NCBI GenBank assembly: GCA_049698775.1
Contig: JBAVYM010000019.1
Span: 1 to 64,000 of the forward strand
Source of the DNA: REEB76 sp049698775
Lineage (GTDB): Bacteria; Pseudomonadota; Gammaproteobacteria; Natronospirales; REEB76
Direction of reading: 5' to 3'
DNA: 64,000 bases
In this document: piece by piece, positions 35,378 through 44,480 of the stretch
How positions within the stretch are numbered: the stretch's first letter is position 1
Layout of the letters: each line of letters opens with the position of its first letter
Program-made: the position numbers and the translations under genes
Notes under the pieces: generated by a model
What the model was told of the DNA's origin: nothing
What the model saw: the letters and a program-made list of their open reading frames with translations, nothing else
Database searches by the model: none

Positions 35378-36781
35378 CTATTTTTTCGGAGACTTGTTCC
35401 TGGTTATGCGCCGCTTGCGCCGCGCGATCATGGCTTTCTTGGGTGTAAGTTTCTTGCGGCGCGTTGGTTTATATGGATTTTTACTGTTGCGAAATTCTAT
35501 ACGCACCGGTGTGCCGTAGAGATCAAACGCCTTGCGGAACGTGCCTTCCAGATAACGGCGGAACGCGTCCGGCACCGCATCGGTTTGATTGCCGTGAATC
35601 ACGATCACAGGAGGATTGCGGCCGCCCTGATGCGCATAGCGCAGCCGCGGGCGCCGGCCACGCACCAGCGGCGGCTGATGCTGCACCATTGCGGCTTCCA
35701 GCACGCGAGTGAGTTCCGGTGTGGACAGTTCGCGATTCGCGGCCGCATGCGCGCGATCCACGGAGTCCATGACATCCCCGACGCCGCTGCCGTGCAGCGC
35801 CGAGATGAAATGCAGGCGTGCAAAATCCAGGAATGGCAGTTTGACATCAATCAGGCGGCGGACATTAGTGCGCTGGTCGTGGCTGAGGTCATCCCATTTA
35901 TTTACGGCAATTACCAGCGCCCGGCCGCGATCCAGTGCGAGGCCCAGCAGCGTGGCGTCCTGGTCCGCCACGCCCTCGCGCGCATCCAGCAGCACGATGA
36001 CCACTTGCGCGCGGTCAATGGCCTGCAGAGTCTTGACGATGCTGAACTTTTCCACCGCATCGCTGACACGCGCGCGGCGGCGCACGCCGGCGGTGTCAAT
36101 CAGCGTGTAAGCGCGGCCGTCGCGCTCGAACGGCACGTAGATACTGTCGCGCGTGGTGCCGGGCTGGTCGTAGGTAATCAGCCGCTCCTCGCCCAGCAGC
36201 CGATTGATAAGGGTGGACTTGCCGACGTTGGGCCGGCCGATGACCGCCACGTGAATGCGCTTGTCGGTTTCGGCGGGCGCGTCGGTATCCGGCGGCATCG
36301 CCGCCAGCACCGTTTCCATCATGTCTTCAACACCGCTGCCATGTGCAGCGGCAATCGGGTGCGGTTCTCCCAGGCCCAGCGTGTGAAATTCGCTGGTGGC
36401 CAGATCCAGCGCCAGGCCTTCCACCTTGTTGACCGCCAGGAACAGCGGTTTACCGACGCGGCGCAGTTGCTGCGCGATGTCCTGATCAGCGGCAGTGAGT
36501 CCGGCGCGGCCATCCACCAACAGGATGGTGGCATCGGCTTCCTCGAACGCCTTGAGCGTTTGTTTGGCCATCAGCCCCATGAGGCCATCTTCGCTGCCGT
36601 CCAGGCCGCCAGTGTCAATCGCCACATACGGCCGTGGACCCAGCTTGCCGAAACCGTATTGACGATCGCGGGTCAGACCCGGCGCATCCGCCACCAGCGC
36701 ATCGCGCGAGCGGGTCAGCACGTTGAACAGCGTGGACTTGCCGACGTTGGGGCGACCGACAAGTGCAATGACAGGCAGCAT
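35378..36781 (-). CDS. der: Ribosome-assembly GTPase Der (EngA)
   Basis: 467 residues with two GTPase domains, each opened by a P-loop GRPNVGKSTL(F/I)N (residues ~9 and ~173), with their DTGG and DTAG switch II loops, NKVEG/NKWDD base-binding motifs, and a C-terminal KH-like domain ending in a Lys/Arg-rich tail. Der acts in 50S ribosomal subunit assembly and is essential in many bacteria. It ends the hisS-yfgM-bamB-der run as in E. coli. Confidence 0.97.
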   Translation of the reverse strand: MLPVIALVGRPNVGKSTLFNVLTRSRDALVADAPGLTRDRQYGFGKLGPRPYVAIDTGGLDGSEDGLMGLMAKQTLKAFEEADATILLVDGRAGLTAADQDIAQQLRRVGKPLFLAVNKVEGLALDLATSEFHTLGLGEPHPIAAAHGSGVEDMMETVLAAMPPDTDAPAETDKRIHVAVIGRPNVGKSTLINRLLGEERLITYDQPGTTRDSIYVPFERDGRAYTLIDTAGVRRRARVSDAVEKFSIVKTLQAIDRAQVVIVLLDAREGVADQDATLLGLALDRGRALVIAVNKWDDLSHDQRTNVRRLIDVKLPFLDFARLHFISALHGSGVGDVMDSVDRAHAAANRELSTPELTRVLEAAMVQHQPPLVRGRRPRLRYAHQGGRNPPVIVIHGNQTDAVPDAFRRYLEGTFRKAFDLYGTPVRIEFRNSKNPYKPTRRKKLTPKKAMIARRKRRITRNKSPKK

Positions 36782-36803
36782 GATGAAATCCGTTGCGTTT
36801 TAT

Positions 36804-36891
36804 CTATCCTTCGGCAGGCCCAGGATAGGCCTTTCGACGGGTCCCCCGCGGCTTCACCGTCAATGCGGCTGCGCTCAGGGAGAACGAAAAA
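36804..36891. repeat. CCTTCGGCAGGCCCAGGATAGG-type repeat fragment
   Basis: CTATCCT/AGGATAG (36804-36828) and the adjacent TTTCGACGGG...GCGCTCAGGG sequence resemble the common 'TTCGACAGGCTCAGGACGAAC' intergenic repeat of Gammaproteobacteria. It fills the 149-bp gap between bamB and der; no gene lies there. Confidence 0.6.
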
Positions 36892-36930
36892 TGACTCGAT
36901 GGCTTAACGTAATACCGGTACTGGAAATTG

Positions 36931-38073
36931 CTACTGACTTAGTGGCACGAGCTTGTAGGCAGCCAAATCTCCGCTGGTGGTCAGCACCACCAAGATGCCG
37001 TTAACCACGATCGGCGGCGCCAGAATTGGATCGCTGCCCAGGCTCACGCGCGCCACGATGCTGCCATCCTTCTTGGACAGAAAATGCAGGTAGCCTTTGA
37101 GATCGCCGGCCACCACGGTATCGCCAAACGGCACCGGCACGGTGAGATCGCGGGCACGCATGGCGGGTTGCGTCCAAACCGGCACGCCAGTGGCCTTGTC
37201 CAGCGCCCACACCGCACTGTGGATGTCGGAAGCATACACGCGCGTGTCATCCTCGCTGACGCCGGTGTAACTGGACATCTCCCGCGACCACAGGACTTGG
37301 CCGCTGTCGCGCGCTACATCGGCGATGTGTCCCTGATACGCGACGCTATATATATTGTCGCTGCCCACGGCCAGAACGCCGTCCACATCCACCAAACGCG
37401 ACAGCTCATTGCTGCCGGTGGGCGCTGCAATGACGGCAATCCAGCGTTGGCTGCCATCGCTCAGGTTGAGCGCCAGCAACTGACCACTCTCCAGACCCAG
37501 CACCACCATGTCGCCTGCAATCACCGGCGCACCCGAGCCACGCAGCGTGAGATTCGGCACGTCGCGCGAAATGCTCCAGAGCTTCTGTCCGGCCGCCGCG
37601 GACAGGGCCAGGATGTGCCCATCAACGGTGCGCACCACTACCGCGGTCTGACTCACGGCCGGGCTGGCGAGAATCTGGCCGTTGACGTTCGCCTGCCACA
37701 CTTTGCTGCCGTCACTGGCATTCAGCGCCAGCACCGTACCATCGGTGGCGCCCACCACCACCAGCCCGGCGCCCACACCCGGGCCCGCGGAAATCGTCAA
37801 CTTGGTGCTGGTTTTCCAGAGTTTGCCACCATTCTTTAGCGCAAACGCATAGATGTCGCCGTTGGCCGCAGCAGTGTAAACATTGCTGCCGTCGCTGGCG
37901 GCAACGATGCCAAGCCGCAGAATGGGGTCCGCCGATCCCACGGAATTGCTCCACAGCCGCTGCACTTTCACTTTCGGCGTGAACGGAACCAGCGGCGCCG
38001 GCGGTTCCACATTGCTGCTCAGGCAGCCGGCCAACAGCAAGGCCAGTGGCGCGACGATAAAAAGTTTGTTCAC
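36931..38073 (-). CDS. bamB: Outer-membrane assembly lipoprotein BamB
   Basis: 380 residues from a GTG start whose first base overlaps the yfgM stop (GTGA, four bases shared). Signal peptide with lipobox LAGC (about residue 16), then a PQQ-repeat beta-propeller typical of BamB: NGDIYAFALKNGGKLWKTS, DGTVLALNASDGSKVWQANVNGQ, SGQLLALNLSDGSQRW, DKATGVPVW, KGYLHFLSKKDG. It is part of the BAM complex that inserts outer-membrane beta-barrels. A longer frame to 38421 is only an upstream extension inside yfgM. Confidence 0.95.
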   Translation of the reverse strand: MNKLFIVAPLALLLAGCLSSNVEPPAPLVPFTPKVKVQRLWSNSVGSADPILRLGIVAASDGSNVYTAAANGDIYAFALKNGGKLWKTSTKLTISAGPGVGAGLVVVGATDGTVLALNASDGSKVWQANVNGQILASPAVSQTAVVVRTVDGHILALSAAAGQKLWSISRDVPNLTLRGSGAPVIAGDMVVLGLESGQLLALNLSDGSQRWIAVIAAPTGSNELSRLVDVDGVLAVGSDNIYSVAYQGHIADVARDSGQVLWSREMSSYTGVSEDDTRVYASDIHSAVWALDKATGVPVWTQPAMRARDLTVPVPFGDTVVAGDLKGYLHFLSKKDGSIVARVSLGSDPILAPPIVVNGILVVLTTSGDLAAYKLVPLSQ

Positions 38074-38762
38074 GGTTTGCTCACTCCGGCTTGCGTAGAT
38101 GCGACGGGTGATTTGCTGGCGGGGGTGGCTACCGCCCCGCTCAAATCGTCGAGCTTCATCTGCACCAGCGATTTGTCGCCCATTTCCGGAGTCCACGCAT
38201 TCAAAGCCTGCTGATAGGCAGCGCGGGCCTGCACGGTCTGGCCGAGTTTCAGGTAGGCATCGCCGCGCACTGCACTGTAAAGTGCATCGAAACCGCCCGG
38301 CTGCACGCCTGACAGCGCAGTCAGTGCCGCCTGCGGGTCGCCTACCGAAAGTTTGATGCGCGCCAGGCGCAGGCGCGCCAGCAATTTGAGTCCGTCGTCC
38401 TTGCTGTTCTTGATTACCCAATCCAGCATCTGCATGCCGTCATCGGGTTTGCCGCTGCTCACATCCTGCTGGGCCATGGCAAGTGCCGCTTGCGAGGCAT
38501 ACGGGGTATCGCTGTAGCCGTTGATCAGTTGGTTGGCGACTTTCAACGCCTGCGGGCTGTTATTGGTAGCCAGCAACGAACCCATCTGGTTGAACAGCGC
38601 CGAAGCGGTCAGGCTGCGCACCTGGGTGCGATGCTGCCAGTAACGCCAGCCGAAAATTATTATGACGGCGATGATGATGCCGGCCAGAATGGATTTGTAA
38701 TTATCCAGCCACCATTTTTTCAGGCGTTCCGCCTGCTCTTTATCGGAAAGAAATTCGTCCAC
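38070..38762 (-). CDS. yfgM: YfgM-like TPR membrane protein
   Basis: 230 residues from GTG 38762, which has CAGGAG at good spacing. One N-terminal membrane segment (YKSILAGIIIAVIIIFGWRYW, about 21-41) precedes TPR-like helices (AQQDVSSGKPDDGMQMLDWVIKN, DAYLKLGQTVQARAAYQQALNAW). In E. coli YfgM associates with PpiD and SecYEG at the translocon. Lies between hisS and bamB as in that species. Confidence 0.9.
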   Translation of the reverse strand: MDEFLSDKEQAERLKKWWLDNYKSILAGIIIAVIIIFGWRYWQHRTQVRSLTASALFNQMGSLLATNNSPQALKVANQLINGYSDTPYASQAALAMAQQDVSSGKPDDGMQMLDWVIKNSKDDGLKLLARLRLARIKLSVGDPQAALTALSGVQPGGFDALYSAVRGDAYLKLGQTVQARAAYQQALNAWTPEMGDKSLVQMKLDDLSGAVATPASKSPVASTQAGVSKP

Positions 38763-38787
38763 ACGCCACTCCTGAAAGGAATTACAA

Positions 38788-40059
38788 TTATTCCAGCCAC
38801 GGCGCCAGGCGCGTGGCCACATTGTCCCAAGTTACGGTCACCTGCTCGGCGTTATTGCGCAGGGGTTTGAACCCCACCTGCTCGGCCCGTGCCTCGTTGT
38901 CCCCCAATACCAGCGCCACGCGCGCGCCACTTTTGTCGGCGCGTTTCAACTGCTTGCCGAAATCTCCGCCGCTGCAATCGGTCAGCAAGCGCAACTGCGG
39001 CAGTGCTTCGCGCAGTTTTTCCGCCAGCCGCAAACCGGCCCGTTCCGCCTGTGCACCGACCCGCACCAGATAAGCATGCGGCGCCGCATCCGGCACAGGC
39101 ACGCCATCCGCTTCCATAAGCGCAACCAGCCGCTCCACACCCATGGCAAAACCAATGGCCGGCGTGGGCCGCCCACCCAGTTGCTCCACCAGGCCGTCGT
39201 AGCGGCCGCCAGAGCATACCGCATCCTGCGCGCCCAGGCGCGTGCTCACCCACTCGAACACGGTGTGCGAATAATAATCGAGGCCGCGCACCAGCCGCGG
39301 ATTTTCCACATACGCAACGCCGGCATTCTTAAGCAGCGACTTGAGAGCGGCGAAATGCGCGCGTGAGGCATCGTCGAGATGCTCCGGCAGTCCCGGCGCC
39401 TGTTCCAGAAGTTTGTGCACGTTCGGATCCTTGCTGTCGAGGATTCGCAATGGATTGGTATCCAGCCGGCGCCGGCTGTCTTCATCGAGCTGTTGCTGAT
39501 GCGCGCGCAAATAGTCCGCCAACTTGCCACGGTAGGCCGTACGCGCGTCGGGCGTGCCCAGGGAATTGAGCTGCAATTGCACTCCCGTGATGCCCAGCCG
39601 TTTCCACAGCCGCGCTGACATCATGATGAGTTCCGCGTCAATGTCCGGGCCGGACAACCCGTATGCTTCCACGTCAATCTGGTGGAACTGGCGGTAACGG
39701 CCTTTCTGCGGACGTTCGTGCCGGAACATCGGCCCCGCGCTCCACAGGCGTTGCACCTGGTTGTGCAACAAGCCGTTGCTCAGGCCCGCACGCACCATGC
39801 CGGCGGTAGCTTCGGGGCGCAGTGTCAGACTGTCGCCGTTGCGGTCCTCGAAGCTGTACATCTCCTTTTCGACGATGTCCGTGACTTCGCCGATGGAGCG
39901 CGCGAACAATTCGGTTTTTTCCAGGATGGGCACGCGGATTTCCCGGTAACCGTAAGCCGCGAGCACTTCACGGGTCACCGCTTCCAGGTACTGCCAGCGC
40001 GGAGTCGCGTCCGGCAATATATCGTTCATGCCCCGTATGGGCTCGATCAAGTTCGTCAA
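38788..40059 (-). CDS. hisS: Histidyl-tRNA synthetase
   Basis: 423 residues. The start is TTG 40059: TTG-ACG-AAC encodes the N-terminus before IRGMNDILP, which E. coli HisRS also has, and AGGGG is eight bases upstream; the first ATG (40029) would trim the conserved beginning. Class II motifs are intact (RYRQFHQIDVEAYG, RGLDYYSHTVFEW, GGRYDGLVEQLGG, AIGFAMGVERL) and a C-terminal anticodon-binding domain follows. It charges tRNA-His. E. coli has ispG just upstream; here that gene is absent and rodZ is next. Confidence 0.97.
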   Translation of the reverse strand: MTNLIEPIRGMNDILPDATPRWQYLEAVTREVLAAYGYREIRVPILEKTELFARSIGEVTDIVEKEMYSFEDRNGDSLTLRPEATAGMVRAGLSNGLLHNQVQRLWSAGPMFRHERPQKGRYRQFHQIDVEAYGLSGPDIDAELIMMSARLWKRLGITGVQLQLNSLGTPDARTAYRGKLADYLRAHQQQLDEDSRRRLDTNPLRILDSKDPNVHKLLEQAPGLPEHLDDASRAHFAALKSLLKNAGVAYVENPRLVRGLDYYSHTVFEWVSTRLGAQDAVCSGGRYDGLVEQLGGRPTPAIGFAMGVERLVALMEADGVPVPDAAPHAYLVRVGAQAERAGLRLAEKLREALPQLRLLTDCSGGDFGKQLKRADKSGARVALVLGDNEARAEQVGFKPLRNNAEQVTVTWDNVATRLAPWLE

Positions 40060-40096
40060 GCCGTTACCCCTGAAGAATCAGTCATGGGCCGCGGTT

Positions 40097-41089
40097 TCAA
40101 CCGGCCTGGCCTTGATTGGCGTCATTCTGGATTTCCTTGCTTTGTCCCAGCCGGAAACGCGCCGTGTTGTCGCTCTGCGTGAACGGCGCCTGATTAAAGG
40201 GGGTGCCGTTCAACTCTACGCTTACGCCCGGCGAGTTGCCGAGAAATACCTGCAGGGGACCGGCCCCGGAAACATTCACGTTGTTTCCGGCGGGTGCAAG
40301 CTGGTAATAAAGCCGCTTGCCGGCCGCATCATAGACTTCGATCCACGAGGCCTGACTAACGATGAACTTCACGTGCATCAACGCTGACGCCGGCAGTCCT
40401 GGCACCGGAGCCGTTGACGGCGCTTGCACCGCACGCGCTGTCGCCAATTCAGACGCTTGTGCCTTTAACGCCGGCTTGACTGCCGCTCCGCCACGCGGTG
40501 CCACTTTGCGCGGCATAACGACTTGTGGTTCGGATACCGGAATTGTTTCGTGTCCGCCGGCTTCGACGTTCGCGCCGGCCGCAGCAACGTGGGTAGCCGT
40601 GGCAGGCAATGCGGCCACCAGAGAATTCGCCGCCGCGGCGCCATCGGCCTGCGCCACTGGAATCGCAACCTGACCGGGAGAACGATGTTCCCACCACGTC
40701 ACCGCCAGTATCACCAGCACGGCGATCACCACTACTGAAAATACCGGCATGCCGACGCGACGTCCAAAGGCGCTGCCACCGTCGGGCCGCTGCGTGACGA
40801 GCGGTGGCGGCGCCAGTTTACTGTTGGCGTGTTCGTAAGCGGCCAGCACTTCGTCTTCGGACAGGCCCAGCATGCGCGCATAATTGCGCAGATGTCCGCG
40901 TACGAAAATCGGCGCGCCCAGCGTGCGGTAATCGTCACGCTCCAACGCCGCGATGATGTCATCGCTGACGTGCATATCCTGCGCGGCCTTGTGCACGGAC
41001 AGCTTGCGGGCTTCGCGTGCGCTGCGCAATCCCGCGCCCAGCGTCCCGCCGCCGCCGTCCGGCAGCTTGTCAGTGGGTGTTTCCTGCAT
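40097..41089 (-). CDS. rodZ: RodZ-like cytoskeletal membrane protein
   Basis: 330 residues from ATG 41089. An N-terminal helix-turn-helix (GAGLRSAREARKLSVHKAAQDMHVSDDIIAALERDDYRTLGAPIFVRGHLRNYARMLGLSE) is followed by a membrane segment (MPVFSVVVIAVLVILAVTWW), an Ala/Pro-rich linker and a periplasmic DUF4115 domain (SWIEVYDAAGKRLYYQL, NTARFRLGQ). RodZ links MreB to the rod-elongation machinery. Starts inside the pilW 3' end (20-bp overlap). Confidence 0.92.
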   Translation of the reverse strand: MQETPTDKLPDGGGGTLGAGLRSAREARKLSVHKAAQDMHVSDDIIAALERDDYRTLGAPIFVRGHLRNYARMLGLSEDEVLAAYEHANSKLAPPPLVTQRPDGGSAFGRRVGMPVFSVVVIAVLVILAVTWWEHRSPGQVAIPVAQADGAAAANSLVAALPATATHVAAAGANVEAGGHETIPVSEPQVVMPRKVAPRGGAAVKPALKAQASELATARAVQAPSTAPVPGLPASALMHVKFIVSQASWIEVYDAAGKRLYYQLAPAGNNVNVSGAGPLQVFLGNSPGVSVELNGTPFNQAPFTQSDNTARFRLGQSKEIQNDANQGQAG

Positions 41090-41855
41090 TGTTATAGCTC
41101 TGATCCAACTGCAGGGTTTCGGGTGAATCGGGGAACAGGATACGCAGTTTCTTCGCGTAATCGGCCGCACCCTGCTTGTTGCCAAGCGCCAGCTCGATGC
41201 GCACTCCCAGCAACAGAATTTCCGGGCGCGGTTGCGGCGATGCTGCGTTGAAGCGTTCGATGAACGCGCGTGCTTCCAGATACTGTTTCTGTTCGTAGTT
41301 CATGCGCGCCATCTGGTAAAGTGCATCGAGAAAACTCGGATTGATGTCCAGCGCCCGGCGGAAATACTGTACCGCCGCGGCCTGGTCGGGAATCTTGTTG
41401 GCACACACGCCGGCATTGGTGTAGGCGGCTTCCGGGGTCGGGTACAGCGGGTTCTGCGCCGCCTCCAGGAAATATTTCTCGGATTGCTGCGGCTTGCCGT
41501 GCTGGCACAGATAGACCGCATAGTTGTTCTGGATCTGTGGATTATCCGGCGCTTTGCGCAGCGCGGTGCGGTAATTCTCGTCGGCCCGCTGCGCGTCGCC
41601 GGTGGTGTTGTAAAGCAGGCCGATGGCCATGTAAGCGTTGGCGTTATCGGAATTCTGCTGCAGCGCCAATTGCAGTTTCTGCATGGCCAGATCGCGGCGC
41701 CCCTGTTGCAGGTAGGACATGCCCAGCTCCACGTTGTACTGCGACGCTTGCTGCAGCGACACCTTGTCGCCCGGCAGCGTGGAAGAGCTGACACACGCCG
41801 CGAGCGTGAGTGCCGTCACTACAATGACAAACAAACCTGCATTTAGTTTCTTCAT
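41070..41855 (-). CDS. pilW: Type IV pilus biogenesis/stability lipoprotein PilW (PilF)
   Basis: 261 residues. Lipobox LAAC (Cys 21) after a short leader; then about six TPR units (YNVELGMSYLQQGRRDLAMQKLQLALQQNSDNANAYMAIGLLYNTTGD, ADENYRTALRKAPDNPQIQNNYAVYLCQHG ...). In the family it guides secretin assembly and stability of the type IV pilus at the outer membrane. Its ATG overlaps the rlmN stop by four bases. Confidence 0.93.
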   Translation of the reverse strand: MKKLNAGLFVIVVTALTLAACVSSSTLPGDKVSLQQASQYNVELGMSYLQQGRRDLAMQKLQLALQQNSDNANAYMAIGLLYNTTGDAQRADENYRTALRKAPDNPQIQNNYAVYLCQHGKPQQSEKYFLEAAQNPLYPTPEAAYTNAGVCANKIPDQAAAVQYFRRALDINPSFLDALYQMARMNYEQKQYLEARAFIERFNAASPQPRPEILLLGVRIELALGNKQGAADYAKKLRILFPDSPETLQLDQSYNNAGNTH

Positions 41856-43099
41856 ACGCGCGCCTCCATCTGGCTCTGCCGACGTTGCTCACGGCGAATT
41901 CGGTCCTGTACCTTGCCGGCCAACTGGCCGCAGGCAGCGTCAATGTCGTCGCCGCGCGTGCGGCGCGTAATGGTCACGATGCCGCGCTGCCACAGGTAGG
42001 CGGCGAAGCGATCAATCACGTCCTGGGAAGAGCGCCGATATGTGGTGCCGGGGAAAGCATTGAACGGAATCAGGTTTACCTTGCAGGGAATATCTTTCAC
42101 CAGTTCAGCCAGTTCCCGCGCTTGCTCCAGGCTGTCGTTCACACCTTCGAGCATCACATATTCAAAGGTGACGTGCACGTGGCTGTGGTCCTGGTTTGCA
42201 ACGTAGTGACGGCAGGCCTGCATCAATTCGGCGATCGGATGCACCTTATTGATGGGCACCAGCACATCGCGCAGTGCATCGTTGGGCGCGTGCAGTGACA
42301 CCGCCAGCGCCACATCACATTCCCCGGCGAGCTTGTTGAGGTTCGGCACCAACCCCGAGGTGCTCAGGGTCACGCGGCGTTTGGACAGGCCGTAACCAAA
42401 ATCATCCAGGAAAATATGCAGCGCCGGCAGCACATGCTTGTAATTGGCCAGCGGCTCACCCATGCCCATGAACACGATATTGGTAATGGCGCGTTCCACA
42501 CCATGCACCGCACCCAGACGCTGATTCGCCACCCATACCTGGGCTACGATTTCGGCCGTGCTGAGATTGCGGTTGAACCCCTGTTTGCCGGTGGCGCAGA
42601 AACTGCAATCCATGGCGCAGCCTACTTGTGAAGAAATGCACAAGGTGCCGCGGTAGCGACCCGAGGCGTTGGCCGAGGGGCCCCCTTTGGGGGATCGGCC
42701 CGCCGGTGCGGTGGATGCGGGCGCCGTCGCGGAGCCCGCAAGATCAGCCGGCGTATTGTCCGCCATTACGCCATCGCTGACTGTGCGGTCGCCGTCGGGG
42801 ATGAACACCGTCTCGATGCCGTTGGACGCATCCATGCGCAGCAGCCATTTGCGCGTGCCGTCGTCCGAGAGCTGATCGGTGATAACTTCGGGTACGCGCA
42901 CCTCGGCGCATTCCTTGAGTTTCGCGCGCAGAGCCTTGCCGAGGTCGGTCATGGCATCGAAATCCACGACGCTGCGGTGGTAAATCCACTGCATGACCTG
43001 GCGCGCGCGGAACGGCTGCTCGCCAAGCCCGGCGAAAAACGCTTCCAGGCCCGGATGGTCCAGACCCAGCAGATTTGTCTTTTGCGGCGCGTCAGTCAT
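41852..43099 (-). CDS. rlmN: Dual-specificity rRNA/tRNA adenine-C2 methyltransferase RlmN, with an insertion
   Basis: 415 residues, a bit long for the family (E. coli 384). The radical-SAM CX3CX2C is QVGCAMDCSFC (Cys161, 165, 168), and the conserved IVFMGMGEPLANY, NEVEGVNDS-like EYVMLEGVNDS and RRTRGDDIDAACGQLA are intact. Methylates A2503 of 23S rRNA and A37 of some tRNAs. Residues ~103-149 are an extra Ala/Ser/Gly/Pro-rich stretch between IETVFIPD and RGTLCISSQ, which are normally almost adjacent; the DNA there includes a CCCCCTTTGGGGG palindrome. The frame is intact. Confidence 0.93.
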   Translation of the reverse strand: MTDAPQKTNLLGLDHPGLEAFFAGLGEQPFRARQVMQWIYHRSVVDFDAMTDLGKALRAKLKECAEVRVPEVITDQLSDDGTRKWLLRMDASNGIETVFIPDGDRTVSDGVMADNTPADLAGSATAPASTAPAGRSPKGGPSANASGRYRGTLCISSQVGCAMDCSFCATGKQGFNRNLSTAEIVAQVWVANQRLGAVHGVERAITNIVFMGMGEPLANYKHVLPALHIFLDDFGYGLSKRRVTLSTSGLVPNLNKLAGECDVALAVSLHAPNDALRDVLVPINKVHPIAELMQACRHYVANQDHSHVHVTFEYVMLEGVNDSLEQARELAELVKDIPCKVNLIPFNAFPGTTYRRSSQDVIDRFAAYLWQRGIVTITRRTRGDDIDAACGQLAGKVQDRIRREQRRQSQMEARV

Positions 43100-43111
43100 A
43101 TATAGAGTGCT

Positions 43112-43543
43112 TCAACGGGTACGCGGACACATATCCAGGTCGGCAAAAAAGAAATTGATCTCCTGCCTGGCCGTGTCTAGTGCATCCGAGCCGTGCACCG
43201 CGTTCTCGTCCACGGTCTTGGCGAAATCGGCACGGATAGTGCCGGGCTTGGCGTCCTTGGGGTTGGTGGCGCCCATCACGTCGCGATGGCAGGTGATGGC
43301 GTTGTCGCCCTCCAGCACCTGCACCATTACCGGTCCGGAGATCATGAATTCCACCAGCGGCTTGAAGAACGGCCGCTCGCGGTGCACCGCATAGAAGACT
43401 TCCGCCTGGGCACGGGTCAGGTGCAGCATGCGCGCCGCCACGATCTTCAGGCCGGCCTTTTCAAAACGGGCATAAATCTCGCCGATGACATTTTTCGCCA
43501 CGCCGTCAGGTTTGACGATGGACAGGGTGCGTTCAATGGCCAC
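43112..43543 (-). CDS. ndk: Nucleoside diphosphate kinase
   Basis: 143 residues from GTG 43543 (GGAG eight bases before). It contains ERTLSIVKPDGVAKNVIGEI at the start and the active-site His in NAVHGSDALDTARQEINFFF. It balances NTP pools by phosphate transfer. The upstream frame to 43648 is not supported. Confidence 0.96.
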   Translation of the reverse strand: MAIERTLSIVKPDGVAKNVIGEIYARFEKAGLKIVAARMLHLTRAQAEVFYAVHRERPFFKPLVEFMISGPVMVQVLEGDNAITCHRDVMGATNPKDAKPGTIRADFAKTVDENAVHGSDALDTARQEINFFFADLDMCPRTR

Positions 43544-43713
43544 GAACAGTTCTCCGAATGCAGAGGCTTGGACAGGAATATGGGCTCGGACAGCGGAACC
43601 TCCCGAGCTGCCTGAACCGGGGGTATCCCGCAAGTTCAAGGCTGGCAAGTGTACCGGCTGGAGGCCGGTTCAGGCAATGAAATTAAGGCGAAATGCCCGG
43701 AAAAACCGCTGCT

Positions 43714-44037
43714 TCAGACAGTAAAGCTTTCCCCACAACCGCACTCGTCCTTGACGTTCGGATTATGGAATTTGAAGGATTCGTTCAGGCCCTCACGGAC
43801 GAAATCCACGCGGATGCCATCCAGCAGCGCCAAGTTGTCGCGGCTCACCAACACCTTGACGCCGTGCTGCTCGAATATCACGTCCTCGGGTTCCGCTTGG
43901 TCGGCATAATCCACCACGTAGGCAAAACCGGAGCAGCCGGTTTTCTTCACGCCCAGTCGCAGACCCAAGCCGCCGCCGCGCTTTTCCAGATAACTTGTCA
44001 CCCGCCGGGCGGCGGAATCTGTCAAGGTAATCGCCAT
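43714..44037 (-). CDS. iscA: IscA-type Fe-S assembly protein
   Basis: 107 residues with the three conserved cysteines of the A-type carrier family: KKTGCSGFAYVVDY (Cys35) and DECGCGESF near the C-terminus. IscA delivers or stores iron/Fe-S clusters for apoproteins. Three bases separate it from the upstream IscU-like gene. The 170-bp gap to ndk holds no other gene. Confidence 0.93.
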   Translation of the reverse strand: MAITLTDSAARRVTSYLEKRGGGLGLRLGVKKTGCSGFAYVVDYADQAEPEDVIFEQHGVKVLVSRDNLALLDGIRVDFVREGLNESFKFHNPNVKDECGCGESFTV

Positions 44038-44040
44038 GTA

Positions 44041-44469
44041 TTATGCCTGCTGTGCCTCAATTCCGGCCGCCGTGGGCGGCCGTTGCGGTCTATTGTACTC
44101 CGCCACCGCGGCGCGAATAGCGTCCTCCACCGTGATGGCGGCAGCGCGTTTCTCAGCGGACAGCCCCAACTCATCCGCCAGCGCCACCACGCTGAACGCG
44201 GCGGCCTCCGCAAGGGCTCGGCTCTTGAGCGTTTCACTCATCAAGGAACACAGCGCAATGGTGGCGGGACAGCCATATACCCGGTAACGGCACTCCACGA
44301 TCCGGCTGTCGCTCGTCACCCGCAATTGGAACTCCACTTCCCGCCCGTGCCGGCGTACGCCGCCCCGCCCCTTCAGCACTCCCGGCGTGCCGGCGGGAAA
44401 CTCACCCGTATTGCGCGGCGCGCGGAAATGCGCCCACACCGTATCGTTGTATTCTGCGGCTTCACTCAT
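44041..44469 (-). CDS. Divergent IscU/NifU-N scaffold lacking two cluster cysteines
   Basis: 142 residues. The overall pattern follows IscU (YNDTVWAHFRAPRNTGEF; RIVECRYRVYGCPATIALCSLMSE; VEDAIRAAVAEYN), and Cys67 aligns with the second IscU ligand. The first ligand site (IscU 'GxPACGD') is replaced by KGRGGVRRHGR, and the third (HC-x-x-LAxDAI) by KRAAAITVEDAI; the HscA-binding LPPVK is also missing. The C-terminal tail is Gln/Ala-rich. It lies between iscS and iscA in the expected iscU place. It may carry clusters differently or serve as a regulator; the assignment as a working scaffold is unproven. Confidence 0.75.
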   Translation of the reverse strand: MSEAAEYNDTVWAHFRAPRNTGEFPAGTPGVLKGRGGVRRHGREVEFQLRVTSDSRIVECRYRVYGCPATIALCSLMSETLKSRALAEAAAFSVVALADELGLSAEKRAAAITVEDAIRAAVAEYNRPQRPPTAAGIEAQQA

Positions 44470-44480
44470 CGCGGCATTCT

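Noticed and set aside
33407..36907. Plus-strand open frames opposite the PQQ dehydrogenase and der
   Set aside because: Antisense shadows of strongly supported genes; no ribosome sites or domains.
38074..38421. Extension of bamB to 38421
   Set aside because: The extra sequence lies within the yfgM gene in another frame; the GTG start leads directly to a lipoprotein leader.
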